Made by a program: the position numbers and the translations under genes. The notes under the pieces are model-generated. The model was not told where the DNA came from. It was given only the letters and a program-made list of their open reading frames with translations, and did not search any database. DNA of 15,229 nucleotides from Alectoria sarmentosa (lineage: Eukaryota; Ascomycota; Lecanoromycetes; Lecanorales; Parmeliaceae), in NCBI GenBank assembly GCA_009733775.1, contig WOGZ01000558.1, forward strand, positions 1 to 15,229, written 5' to 3'. Positions 1 through 8,682 of this stretch are shown piece by piece; positions within the stretch are counted from its first letter, which is position 1; each line of letters opens with the position of its first letter.

Positions 1-990
1 ATCGTATTGATATTTATAATCGAGTCGAAATTGTTTTGCAAGAGACAAATTATTGTCAGCTTTATTAGTTGTGAATCTAAAAAGAAATTAAAACAAAAAT
101 CGAAAAAAAAAAGAAAAAAATCGAATAATTAATCATTTTTAAAAAAACAAAAAAAAATAAAAATAAAAAATAAATACGTACGTGTGGACCTTGTTTGAAA
201 TTTCAAAGGATTTTAAAACATCGTTTAAAACTTTTGCAAGATAGGCGGCGTTATGAATTTTCGTAAACAATTTCATACCGATAAGTCTGAAAATTAAATT
301 TTAATCTTTATCGATATAATGAATTGTAATCGTCATATATTCGTCTTGATTGCCGGCTTTTTAATAATCAAATGTGAATGAAAAATTCGATTTGTGTTTG
401 GAATGGATATCGAATAATTCGGATTTGATGATTTCGAAATTTTTGATAAAAAGAATCGACATTGCGTTTTGAAGTGTTTTGTAATAAATCGCAGATGCAT
501 CATTATAATAAATGTTGATAAAAGACATATAATAACATAAAAAAAATACAAAACTTACTTTCGATAATATCGAATCATGTTTTTGAAAGATTTCGAACGA
601 AGAATTTGAAACGGAATATTGTTTTCAAGGAAAAAATATAATATTTTATCCTTGAAACCCGAATCAATAAATTGCTCATTTAAAGCATTTTCAGAGGGTC
701 TTTTTATTAATCGTTTATGTTGAGTGAATTGATCAAGGGAGGTTTGTATTTCGGGAATTAAATTTTTTAAACAATTAGAAAACGATTTAAAAAAATCATT
801 AAATAAAACATTTATGAAAAAAATTGAATACATAAATATCTTTTAATTGTAGTCCTTTTTTGGATTCTTTTTGGATCGAAATTGTAGGATGAATTTGATG
901 ATAATGTGTGAAATAGTTGCTGTATGATTTTTGGGCGACTTTTTCGACTTTCGAATATCGATAACGTGTGCATTTGATTCGTTTTTATAA
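1..990 (-). mobile_element. Decayed hAT-family transposase, truncated by the window edge
   Basis: Read on the minus strand, right to left, this stretch gives pieces of a hAT DNA-transposon transposase in the expected order. At about 984-820 is a BED-finger-like piece: one Cys followed three residues later by Tyr where the second Cys should be, then Ser-Asn and a His-Tyr-His-x2-His group. At 833-555 is an open frame ending in the hAT-like element PFQILRSKSFKNMIRYYRK, followed at once by an intron donor GTAAGT (558 downward). At about 490-305 is an Asp-Ile-His-Ser piece (the family usually has D-x-W-S/T), a TAA, then MTITIHYIDKD and another TAA where Trp is usual. At 300-182 is RLIGMKLF...KVLNDVLKSFEI. 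An intron at 181-77 (GTACGT...TTTAG) joins this to TTNKADNN, matching the family's T-x-DNA-x-NN block. These homologies are recalled motifs, not a search. Stops, the altered Cys and the missing acceptor of the first intron mean it is not functional as it stands. Confidence 0.62.
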
Positions 991-1182
991 AAAAATTAAT
1001 AAGTAATATATGATAATAATATAATATATATTTGACGATCCTTATCTGCTTGATAGAAAAGAAGTTCTTGTGTGAAAAATCCGTATTGAAAAATATATTT
1101 TTGATTTTTAATAGATGATAATTGAAAATCGATGTTATATTTCGAGGAGGTCATTATTTTAACGAAAATGATATTTATCTTA

Positions 1183-1222
1183 ATCTCAAATTTCAGCTAT
1201 ATATATAACCGAAATTTGGGAT
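1183..1222. repeat. Short inverted repeat (hairpin) in the AT-rich island
   Basis: The arms ATCTCAAATTTC (1183-1194) and GAAATTTGGGAT (1211-1222) pair over 12 bases with one G:T-type mismatch around a TA-rich loop. An outer pair, TCATTATTTT (1151-1160) and ATAATGA-like sequence (1226-1232), extends it with an unpaired stretch on the left side. It could be a remnant of a palindromic transposon end, or chance in low-complexity DNA. Confidence 0.5.
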
Positions 1223-1531
1223 AAAAATAATGACTTTGAAAATTAGTCAAAAAATGTGTAAGAGAGAAGAAAAATATTGGCGAACGAAGATCTCATATAA
1301 TTTTCACACTAATTATCAACGCTATTCACGTCATAAACTATTAAAAATAATAATTTTGATATATTGATTATTTTCATTAAATATAGTTATAAAAGATAAA
1401 TTTAATAAATATTTATATTATTATATACGAATTATTATCGAGTTTTTAAATATTTCTTAAAATAGAAACTTAATATTCTATTATATATTCTTATATATAT
1501 CTTTATATTATATGTTATTATTGCTTTTTAT

Positions 1532-1551
1532 TATATATATATATATATATA
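1532..1551. repeat. (TA)10 microsatellite
   Basis: Ten uninterrupted TA units lie inside the AT-rich island. Confidence 0.95.
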
Positions 1552-1621
1552 ATTAATATTTTTAAGAATTTTTTTCCAAAAATAGAGTTTAATACGTTTT
1601 TTTAAGAAAATTCTAAAAATA

Positions 1622-1673
1622 GTAACAAAAAATCAGAAAAATCAATTATAATTGATTTTATGATTTTTACTAC
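1622..1673. repeat. Large imperfect palindrome at the AT-rich island boundary
   Basis: A perfect 22-bp palindrome is centred between 1648 and 1649 (arms AAAATCAATTA and TAATTGATTTT). It is extended outward by AAAATCA/TGATTTTT and GTA/TAC matches, giving an inverted repeat of about 50 bp with a few mismatches. It ends within a few bases of the switch from AT-rich to gene-space DNA, so it may be the end structure of the inserted element. Confidence 0.7.
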
Positions 1674-1873
1674 AGAGCTACCTGGAAAAGATCAACAATG
1701 GTGCATGAGCGGGCTGACAGGCAACCAGATGTGAGGGGTAAGGCTACGAGGCTGCGAGACTAAATTTTTGGTTGAATAACCACGTTCTTTCCCAAACATG
1801 CAGAACTACCCTCGTGTCCCAGTCGCACGATCAGTCACACAAAGTCAGACAGGGTCAATTCTCTTTCGTCGCA

Positions 1874-4633
1874 ATGGCAATGAACGGGAGTCCTACTGTT
1901 AATGAACCAACCACCTCTTATGATGGCCCACTGCCTAGCATACCCAGCCTCTCCCCTCACCCAAGCTCATCGTCCGATTCTTTCGATTCTTCGCGACCAA
2001 ACTCCCAAGGGAGCAGCGCGACTTCTCGATCGGTCTCACCCTCGCCCTCATCAATTCCGAAAAGCGTCCCCGTGATAGACAATGAGGAGTCGGTTGACCT
2101 TCCTGCCTTGCCCTCGAATCCACCACTGCCGGAGAACACCTTAGCAAGCCAATCACATCGTCAGAACGACCCCCCAAGATCCGTACCACCAGCCTCGGCT
2201 GTAGGCCCTAGGACAAAACATGAAGGCTCATGGCTTTCTCGCCTCAAATCTCTCATTCCTAGAAAGAGCTGGTTTGGAAATGCCCTGGGTATCATGAGTC
2301 TCGGGCTTACATTGATTGGGATGATCATCTTTGGAGAACGGACATACAAACTTGCCGTCTGGTCGGCTTGGAACGATGCACTCGACACCTGTGGTCAGCT
2401 GAACTCGGTAAGCGGCTCCATTCTACCTACGATCCGCTCCACATGACCGTTTCTCACGCTTCTGTAGACTGGAATTACACTCGGATCGAACTGCAAAAAG
2501 CTCCTGTCGAATAATACGGCTGATGTGACTTTCCCGCCATATAGCCACTGGAAACGGGCTTTAAAAGTAGCACTACCAGTGGGCTCAAGCCCTTTGAAGG
2601 ACAGCTTCACGAAGTTCTCTACTCTCCAAATCAGAGGGCTTGGAGACGACGCAGTCAATTTGAGCTTCTCAAATTTTTCGTCCGTAGCGATTGTACTCGC
2701 TTCCACTGTCATCATGGGAGGTCTGTCACTCATCGTCTTCCGCCGCTACTGGAGAACCGAGGAGGTCTTCACAAGTCCAGTAAGGTCCGATTGGCAATTT
2801 ACAAGACATCATCAAGATGGTCCGGAAACAGTCAGTGGGGAAGGTTATCGTATAATTAGGCGCAACCCAGAAGACGACCACCCCCTTGGGCAGCTACGGC
2901 AACGAATCCGAAACTCGCAACCTAATGCGGTAGAGAATCCAACAGGCGAGCCTACTTGGCAGCCTCACAACACCTCCGCGGACACTCTCGTCGGTCTCTG
3001 GAAGGATACTAAATGGGGCACCTCTAAAGTGTCACTGACCAACGATACATCCGATGAGAAACATGAGAACCTCATTGAGCTGGAGACGGAAGGGCCCAAT
3101 AAGACGTTTTTCGATCCCGGGACAGGAGAGTTCATACATCTCACACCATGGAAAAGCACTGGCGGTGAAGAAATTCATGGGCTCAAACCGGATGGCAAAG
3201 GCAGTACCAAACGTGCTCTTGCTCAAATGACTCTGGGAGGTACTGGCTGGGCAGGTGGCAAAAACATCGACGACCAGCTGGCGGAGGAGCTACAAGCGTA
3301 TAGTAAAGGTGTAGAAAAGAAGGATTCGGAATCACACAAAGCTGGGGATTGTATCACTGGGCATATGGTAAACGAAGTTCCGTCTGGAAAGCACACGATG
3401 GTCTGAGGCTCCTTAGTCTTGTGCGGCAAAGGAAATACTGCTGACCGTGGACTCGAGGATTCCAACGCTGCCGCGAACGAGGACGACACAGAGGATGCCG
3501 ATCCTAAAGTAGTGGCATTCCTACTACGGAAGCCTTGGTATGCTGGTACAAAACATGATATTGATATTGATATTGACGTGGATGCGGATGCGGATGCGGA
3601 TGCGGATGCGGACTCAAACGTTGAAGATGCAGGGCCAGAAATAAACTCCGCTTCGGCATCGAATTCGGAAACGGAGCAAGAAGATGTCGGTTTCTGGATC
3701 CCACAACCCATGCGAGACGGAAGAATGCTTTATCGCAACACGCTCACCGGTGTCTCGAGGTCGGAACTTCCGCCAAATAATTTCAAGTTGGCGAACCCAA
3801 CCCCAGATTGGGAGACAAAAGCTATGGATTCTTCCGAACTCCCATACGCAGATCGCGAATATATCGCGAGGGATTTCTTCAAAATTTTGGCTCGCGAGCT
3901 CGCTCACATCGATGACGACGAAGGGGGCGATGCTGATGCCACATTAGCGAAGCTTGAAGGGAAGTATTCCAAAAGCCAGGCCGGCCCTTCAGAAGAACAA
4001 AATGTGAAAAGAACTAGTGTTGAACAGCAATGGCAAGCGCTATTGTTGGAGGCGGAAAGGAAGAAAGCAGACAGACTTTACTACAGACGACCCAGCAGCA
4101 TCTTTAACGACGACGAAAGCATTATTTCAAGCAGTGCCACGAGTGACGAGGAAGCCGCAGGCATGGATGCCGAAGAGCAAAACTTCGACCAAGGTTGGGA
4201 TTGAAGCAGGAATTGAAGCAAAGAGAGACAGATGGCAAACATTTCGATCTGTTGGCAGATTCTTTGAGAGACAGGTAACAACTCCTTTCAAAGAAGCCTT
4301 TGAACGCAGAGCTCTGAAAGCCGGCGCGGATCGAACTCAAGACCGTGATCGACAGCTTAACCCAGGCATCTATGACTCTTCCTTGGCTACAGCGATCTAT
4401 TCCGATCAATCTGTCGACGACTACCTCAAGTCTGTGGTCGACTACATCAACGGTTTGTAAATAGTTGCCCAAGCTGCTGAGGTAGCCGTTCATGCCTTGA
4501 TCAGGGCAGACGATGTGGCGGTGGGAAGACAGCAGCTGAGCTGCGAATTGGCGAAAGTGCGAGGTACTTGAAATCACTGGGTATCACACAAGAGGTGTGT
4601 GTGTTCGGCCCCAGAGAAGCGTGTAAGGCTTGA
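1874..4633 (+). CDS. Two-pass membrane protein with Ser/Pro-rich N-terminus, Asp-Ala repeat and WW-like motif
   Basis: The model is join(1874..2407, 2468..3350, 3417..4142, 4210..4456, 4510..4633), about 837 residues. ATG 1874 has G at -3 and +4; upstream in-frame sequence lacks an ATG. Residues 1-115 are Ser/Pro-rich. TM1 is about 134-154 and TM2 about 249-269. The loop of about 95 residues between them has two Cys (173, 187), and the long hydrophilic tail probably lies on the same side as the N-terminus. The tail holds an Asp-Ile/Asp-Ala repeat (about 520-538) and a WW-like stretch (about 564-592: W-x-P, DGRMLYRNTLTG, ELPP). Intron 1 (GTAAGC...GTAG) is firm. Intron 2 (GTATCA...TTAG) is required to change frame; donor GTAAAG at 3303 is an in-phase alternative. 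Introns 3 and 4 are weaker. Without intron 3 the protein ends at 4204 (734 residues). I do not recognise the family; a surface or organelle scaffold that binds proline motifs is only a guess. Confidence 0.7.
3557..3610 (+). repeat. In-frame hexanucleotide repeat coding for Asp-Ile / Asp-Ala
   Basis: Nine hexamers run in tandem inside exon 3 of the membrane-protein gene: GATATT x3, GACGTG x1, GATGCG x5. They encode alternating Asp-Ile, Asp-Val and Asp-Ala pairs. A change of whole units keeps the reading frame, so length variation between strains would be tolerated. Confidence 0.95.
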
Positions 4634-5109
4634 CTTGAGAGGATTCCTCAATGAGATCCTTGCGGTATGCCGCATAGGGGTGTGGATTGGACGGTCAAAA
4701 TGCCAGCTGGTATCGTTAGACTCGCTGATAATTTTGTAGAGGAAGTGAATGGTGGATGGCTGCTGTACTAGCCGGCGGTAACATACTGTGAAAAGTACAG
4801 GGTGGGTATGTAGTGGATGATCGAGGCGAATTGAATGAGTCAGTCCATTGCTGCCGCCAAGTCGCACCACCAAATCTGACCACCAAATCGGATCATCAAA
4901 CTGCTCATCCTGGAGCAAAGCGCTCAATGTATATATCAACCTAGTGTATACTAAGATCACAGAAGCGCCCCTCCTCGTTCAGCGTCACCTAGTCTCATGC
5001 TTTTGTTCGATTGCCAATAAAAGTCACAAAAGACGGTCCCTCGAGAAACAGATCGCTGTGACCGACACAGATTTCATTGCCAAACCACCCGTTGTCAGAT
5101 TCTCAGTGA
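4634..5109. other. Intergenic or unresolved 3' region of the membrane-protein gene
   Basis: No firm gene. Short protein-like stretches appear in different plus-strand frames just after the modelled stop, for example at about 4628-4738 and 4660-4770. They could be further 3' exons or decayed coding sequence; I could not join them into one consistent model. The rest shows nothing I can name. Confidence 0.4.
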
Positions 5110-5692
5110 AGTCTAGAGAAAGACCATCTCGAGGTCGAAGTGTACAGACCGTCCGGGCTCGGAGTGGGTACTATATCTGACACGCCTTCTTGCTCATCAC
5201 CTATGTATGTCAGTACAGTTGCTGTCGGGGCGCCAGCTTGGCAAAAGACGGCATTAAGAGCACAGCCGTAGGCAGTCGAGGGCAGCGATGTACTGCTGCC
5301 AATTCACGCTCATTCGTACAACTTTGTTCCTCTACAAAGCGATGATATCGTTTCCACCGCTACAGCAGTTCCAGCTGAACTTATACAGTCAGTAACCGAG
5401 TTTCTCTTCGACCGAAGCCGCACAACGGAGACGGCCTTGACACGACTCAGACTTTTCAAGAGCCAAAAGCTGAGATGATGTAGGAATCCCGTGTTTTCAG
5501 AGGAGGAGGCAAATATGCCTTTCCCCTCGGCTGTACGTTCTTCTTTGGTATGCAATCGAGGTCAGTCCTTATCGGGCGAATGCTGGAAGTAATCGACTGC
5601 GAAACTTCAGGAGCGTGTCACGAGCGCCATTCAATGTTGCCGGGATGGGCAATGCAGCATACCCACCGGATTTCTCGCCACCGCCAGACTAA
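5110..5692 (+). pseudogene. Possible decayed or unresolved multi-exon gene
   Basis: One plus-strand frame is open from 5110 to the TGA at 5476-5478, about 122 codons, except for a single TAG at 5269-5271, a one-base C-to-T change from CAG. Its translation has a balanced, protein-like composition, including LLPIHAHSYNFVPLQSDDIV and ELIQSVTEFLFDRSRTTETA. A second frame is open from 5474 to TAA 5690-5692 and ends in NAAYPPDFSPPPD, a plausible protein C-terminus. The two overlap slightly, so no simple intron joins them. The TAG could also be an intron acceptor (CCGTAG) with donor GTATGT at 5205, but the phase does not fit the same upstream frame. No family recognised. It could be a broken gene or chance open frames. 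Confidence 0.25.
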
Positions 5693-6492
5693 AACTTGAT
5701 CTTTGCGTCACCGATTGTTTCGTTGCATCCTCAGGGCGAGAAACTGACGGGTTGGGGTCAGGATAAGAATTTTGTTTTGAGGAAAGCAGATGCGACGCTG
5801 ACGGAATGCGCTGTTAGACCCACCATTGATACAATGGGTTGTGTCAAAGGGTTGTTGAATTGCACATCTGATGACCTGACAATTTTGAAAGACCCTTGGG
5901 CGGTAAATTTCATGGCTGATTCGCTGTCATCAGCAATGAGTTCTCGCATTCGTGCATGCATCACTTTTTTTTTCTTTTTTCTTTTGGCAAAAAGCGTGGG
6001 GAAGGGCGGAGGAAATTGGCCTAGGACAGCTCAACCTGTTTGTTGCAAGAGGTTTCTTCCTCTCTAGTCATATGTCAATCTTTCACGTAATGGGCCACGC
6101 ACGCGATGCCCCCCAGTACGAGCAAACTTGGGAAAGGACCTAGCGCTGATACGAAGTCAAAACCACGAAAGATTCCCCACTTCCACAGACCAAAACCCCC
6201 TTCATTTTCTCGTGCCATCTGCTCTAAATCCGGCAATACCGCCAATCGCTGTGTTTGAGCGACGCGCATATTATTTGGACACGGCAAACTCATATCACCC
6301 CGTGAAGTCGGGGATCATGCTAGCGCGAAGCTGAAAGATAACAATGGTACGACGTTGTACGTGTAGCCTCCTGAACCACCTACCTCCTGTCGAGATGCCA
6401 CACACCAACCCTCCTTTCGACGCATTACTATAGGATCAAACAGCAATGGCCTGATCGGACTCATGCTACCGCTCGAGATACCTTTATCTAAT

Positions 6493-6521
6493 TTGACTTG
6501 ACTTGACTTGACTTGACTTGA
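6493..6521. repeat. (TTGAC)5 pentanucleotide microsatellite
   Basis: Five full TTGAC units (6493-6517) are followed by a partial TTGA. Confidence 0.95.
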
Positions 6522-6596
6522 TTTCACAGAAACCGGAATGCTACTGGCCTCCTGGGAGCGGAGAGAGAGGGGGGGTTGGCGGAAAAGGTGGCGGAT

Positions 6597-6616
6597 ATAC
6601 ATACATACATACATAC
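6597..6616. repeat. (ATAC)5 tetranucleotide microsatellite
   Basis: Five perfect ATAC units are followed by GTAC. Confidence 0.95.
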
Positions 6617-7227
6617 GTACACGCCAGCCTTCCTCTCCACTGCTCAAATTCCTACGGCATCTATATCCTAGATCTGCGCGTGGTTCTCGAGCCCATTGGA
6701 CGTGGCGCTTCATCGACGAAGCAAACCTTGGGAGGCCTCAACAGTCATGGGTTTCGTTTCCATAATCTTTCCCTTTGTCCCTTTCTTTCACCGACATGCC
6801 AGACGCCGATCTACCCTGATTCAGGGTAATGAATCAAAGTTTAGGAGGGGCCTTCAGGAGCCAGGGGTGGGAGAATGGAAGGAAATTAACAGCATGGTGT
6901 GAAGTCAAATGTAATCACCGTATCATTTCTTCAATTGAGGACCCAGAATGTCACTTCACATTGCAGAACGCGTCAAGTGAAGCATTTCTATCCAATTTCG
7001 TAGGCGAATTCAAATGAACATGGCCAAAATTCACCGCAAGCTTCTCGTCTTGAAAAGCAGCAGCTTCACATCTTTTTACCACTTCGAGCCACCTTGAAAA
7101 AGCATTCAAGTCAGACGACACCTCTGCTACACATCTACCCCCAAAACCCCACATACCACCGCAACCTCACCCTCTCACAACGTCCTCAACCCACCACAGA
7201 CCCTCAGACCCCTCACAACAAGCCACA

Positions 7228-7830
7228 ATGGCCGCCAGCTCCACCACCACCCCCGCCCTCTTCCGCTTCAGCATCCACAACACCACCACCACCACCCACC
7301 TCTCCCACACGCACCCGGTCCCCCTCTTCCTCTGCCAACCCGCCTCCTCCCAACCCGCCTCCTCCGCCCTCACCTCCGCCTTCATCGACGTCCTCTCCCT
7401 CATCACAGCCCAACACCACGACGAATGCATGCACGCCCTCACCAGCTCCCCCTGCCTCGCCTGCTCGTCCCCATCAACCGACTGCCTGAAATCCCCCACT
7501 TCCTTCCTCAACCTCGTCGAGCCGCTCGTCGTCGTCAACGTCTACCCCGTCTGCGCCGACGCCATGTGCGCGTCCAAGGTCCGCGGGCAGTTGCTTAGAC
7601 TTCAGACAAGGGGGGTTCAGGCGGCTAGGGTGGATGAGGCGAACATTTATGGCAAGATGATGTGTCAGGTGTGCGGCGCGGGGGATGCGAAGAGGTGTGC
7701 TGGGTGTGGGACCGTGGGGTATTGTAGTAAGGAGTGTCAGAGGGAGGGGTGGAAGGCGCATAAAAGGGATTGTGGGAGAAGACATAAGGGGGAGGCCAAG
7801 GCGGTCAACTTGCCGTATGAGACGATTTGA
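7228..7830 (+). CDS. MYND-type zinc-finger protein
   Basis: Single exon, 200 residues. The start ATGG follows CCACA, a good fungal context (A at -3, G at +4). The C-terminal third is a complete MYND finger: Cys146-x2-Cys149, Cys157-x2-Cys160, Tyr-Cys166-x3-Cys170, then His178-x3-Cys182, with the usual GYCSKECQREGWKAHKRDC ending. MYND fingers bind two zinc ions and usually bind protein partners, often proline-containing peptides. The N-terminal part (1-140) is not a SET or other catalytic domain that I recognise. It has a Thr-rich start, a Cys pair at 76/79 and a Val-rich segment before Cys109 and Cys114, a layout seen in small fungal MYND proteins. Base use changes strongly inside the gene: the first half is C-rich, the last quarter G-rich. 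The partner and process are unknown. Confidence 0.9.
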   Translation: MAASSTTTPALFRFSIHNTTTTTHLSHTHPVPLFLCQPASSQPASSALTSAFIDVLSLITAQHHDECMHALTSSPCLACSSPSTDCLKSPTSFLNLVEPLVVVNVYPVCADAMCASKVRGQLLRLQTRGVQAARVDEANIYGKMMCQVCGAGDAKRCAGCGTVGYCSKECQREGWKAHKRDCGRRHKGEAKAVNLPYETI

Positions 7831-8379
7831 GGTGCAGCGGGCGCTGCGGGGTTAGATTGACTTGTGTGGCTTGGATAGGATGCGATGGTGCTACGACGGG
7901 AGAGGTGGTCGGTCTCAGCATGGGCTGATGGATTGCCGTGCTCCAGGCCGGTTCGTCCTAATGAAAGCGTGGCTTCTACAGCTGATGAGGGAAAGGGTTC
8001 TTTGAGGGCATGAGCTCCGATTGCGTCTACTTCCTCAGGCTGAATGAGAACGTAGAATGAGCTTGCATAAGTACACATAGATACGAACGGCATTATCTCG
8101 GAGAGCTCTGAACCCTTGCCCCTTTCTTTGAATTAATTAGAAGGACTGGCGAGATCACGAATTTACCACTGCCGTCACTGTAGCGATGTTCAGGGCATCT
8201 ACGACACTACCTAGACTAATCAATCACAGTACTTTGATTCGCCGTGTTCGATGCCCCCCACTGCGAGGAAATGAGATCCATCTCCAGCCCAAACACCAAA
8301 TATTTTCCTTTTTTTGCGGCACTTAAAGCAGCCTTCATGAACCCTTGGAGATGCTATCGTCGACTGTCTTACCAAATGA
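7831..8379. other. Intergenic region downstream of the MYND gene
   Basis: No firm gene. A minus-strand ATG frame (8093 to 7737, 118 codons) has passable composition but runs antisense into the last 94 nt of the MYND coding sequence. A plus-strand frame starting at ATG 8271 (46-47 codons) has an Arg-rich, presequence-like translation but no clear continuation. Confidence 0.45.
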
Positions 8380-8682
8380 GTAGTGCAACAACTGAAACAC
8401 GTCCGACGCGTTGAACAAAAAACACCCCGGGAAGAAGACTCTTGGGGGCCCTCGTTAACCACTGAGCAAATCAATATGTACTCAGAGAAGAGATGAGCCC
8501 GGGCAGTCAGTGACGAAGCACAGATTGATTGCATCGTGGAAGCTACGGCTTTGAGTGTCCTTTGGCAGATGAGGAAGTGTCACGCAGATATGAGTATTGA
8601 AATTGTTGCTGATGAACTCGAGGGCGAATGGAATGTGGGGTTATACATGTATGTGGCTATCGATGTTTTGCAGCGCTTTTAA
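8380..8682 (+). pseudogene. Coding-like stretch, either a terminal exon pair or a broken gene
   Basis: One frame is open from 8380 to TAA 8680-8682 (about 100 codons) apart from a TGA at 8494-8496. The protein-like text includes VQQLKHVRRVEQKTPREEDS before the TGA and DEAQIDCIVEATALSVLWQM after it, ending in YMYVAIDVLQRF. An intron 8454-8510 (GTTAAC...GTCAG, 57 nt) would remove the TGA and keep the phase. No convincing start or upstream exon is visible: the same frame has TGA at 8377 and 8338 with more coding-like text between them. It could therefore be an old gene broken by stop mutations, or a small gene whose first exons I cannot place. The minus strand is also open over 8220-8534. Family unknown. 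Confidence 0.3.

Larger units (their letters stand above)
991..1672. other. AT-rich island, non-coding part
   Basis: This stretch is extremely A+T-rich, with poly-A and poly-T tracts, TATA runs and no credible reading frame. It continues the composition of the hAT relic and stops abruptly at about 1672, after which the sequence is ordinary gene-space DNA. It probably includes the upstream end of the dead element and possibly other decayed repeats. I could not identify a terminal inverted repeat or an 8-bp target duplication. TpG and CpA dinucleotides remain common, so heavy RIP (repeat-induced C-to-T mutation at CpA) is not obvious by eye. Confidence 0.8.
5693..7227. other. Intergenic region with microsatellites, upstream of the MYND gene
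   Basis: No gene I can support. Open frames on both strands here have repeat-driven or random-looking composition. A T-rich pyrimidine tract lies at about 5963-5984. The last 150-200 bases before 7228 are C/A-rich and pyrimidine-rich, as in many fungal 5' leader regions. Confidence 0.6.

Noticed and set aside
1..1672. Mitochondrial origin of the AT-rich DNA (NUMT)
   Set aside because: The readable fragments match a nuclear hAT transposase with spliceosomal introns, and no mitochondrial gene was recognised.
3223..3711. A 162-codon minus frame opposite the membrane-protein gene
   Set aside because: It is antisense to spliced exons with clear coding character, and its Ser-rich runs are the mirror of the Asp-Ala repeat.
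4574..4960. A 128-codon minus frame
   Set aside because: Composition is unconvincing, with no domain, and it is opposed by coding-like plus-strand text at its lower end.
6829..7017. A 62-codon ATG frame upstream of the MYND gene
   Set aside because: The second half looks somewhat coding, but there is no family, splice context or conservation evidence; it could be an upstream ORF in a long leader.
8220..8534. A 104-codon minus frame with Cys-Phe-Lys-Cys-Arg-Lys-Lys-Arg
   Set aside because: It resembles part of a Zn2Cys6 motif only superficially: the remaining Cys spacing does not fit, and the plus strand over the same bases looks at least as coding.
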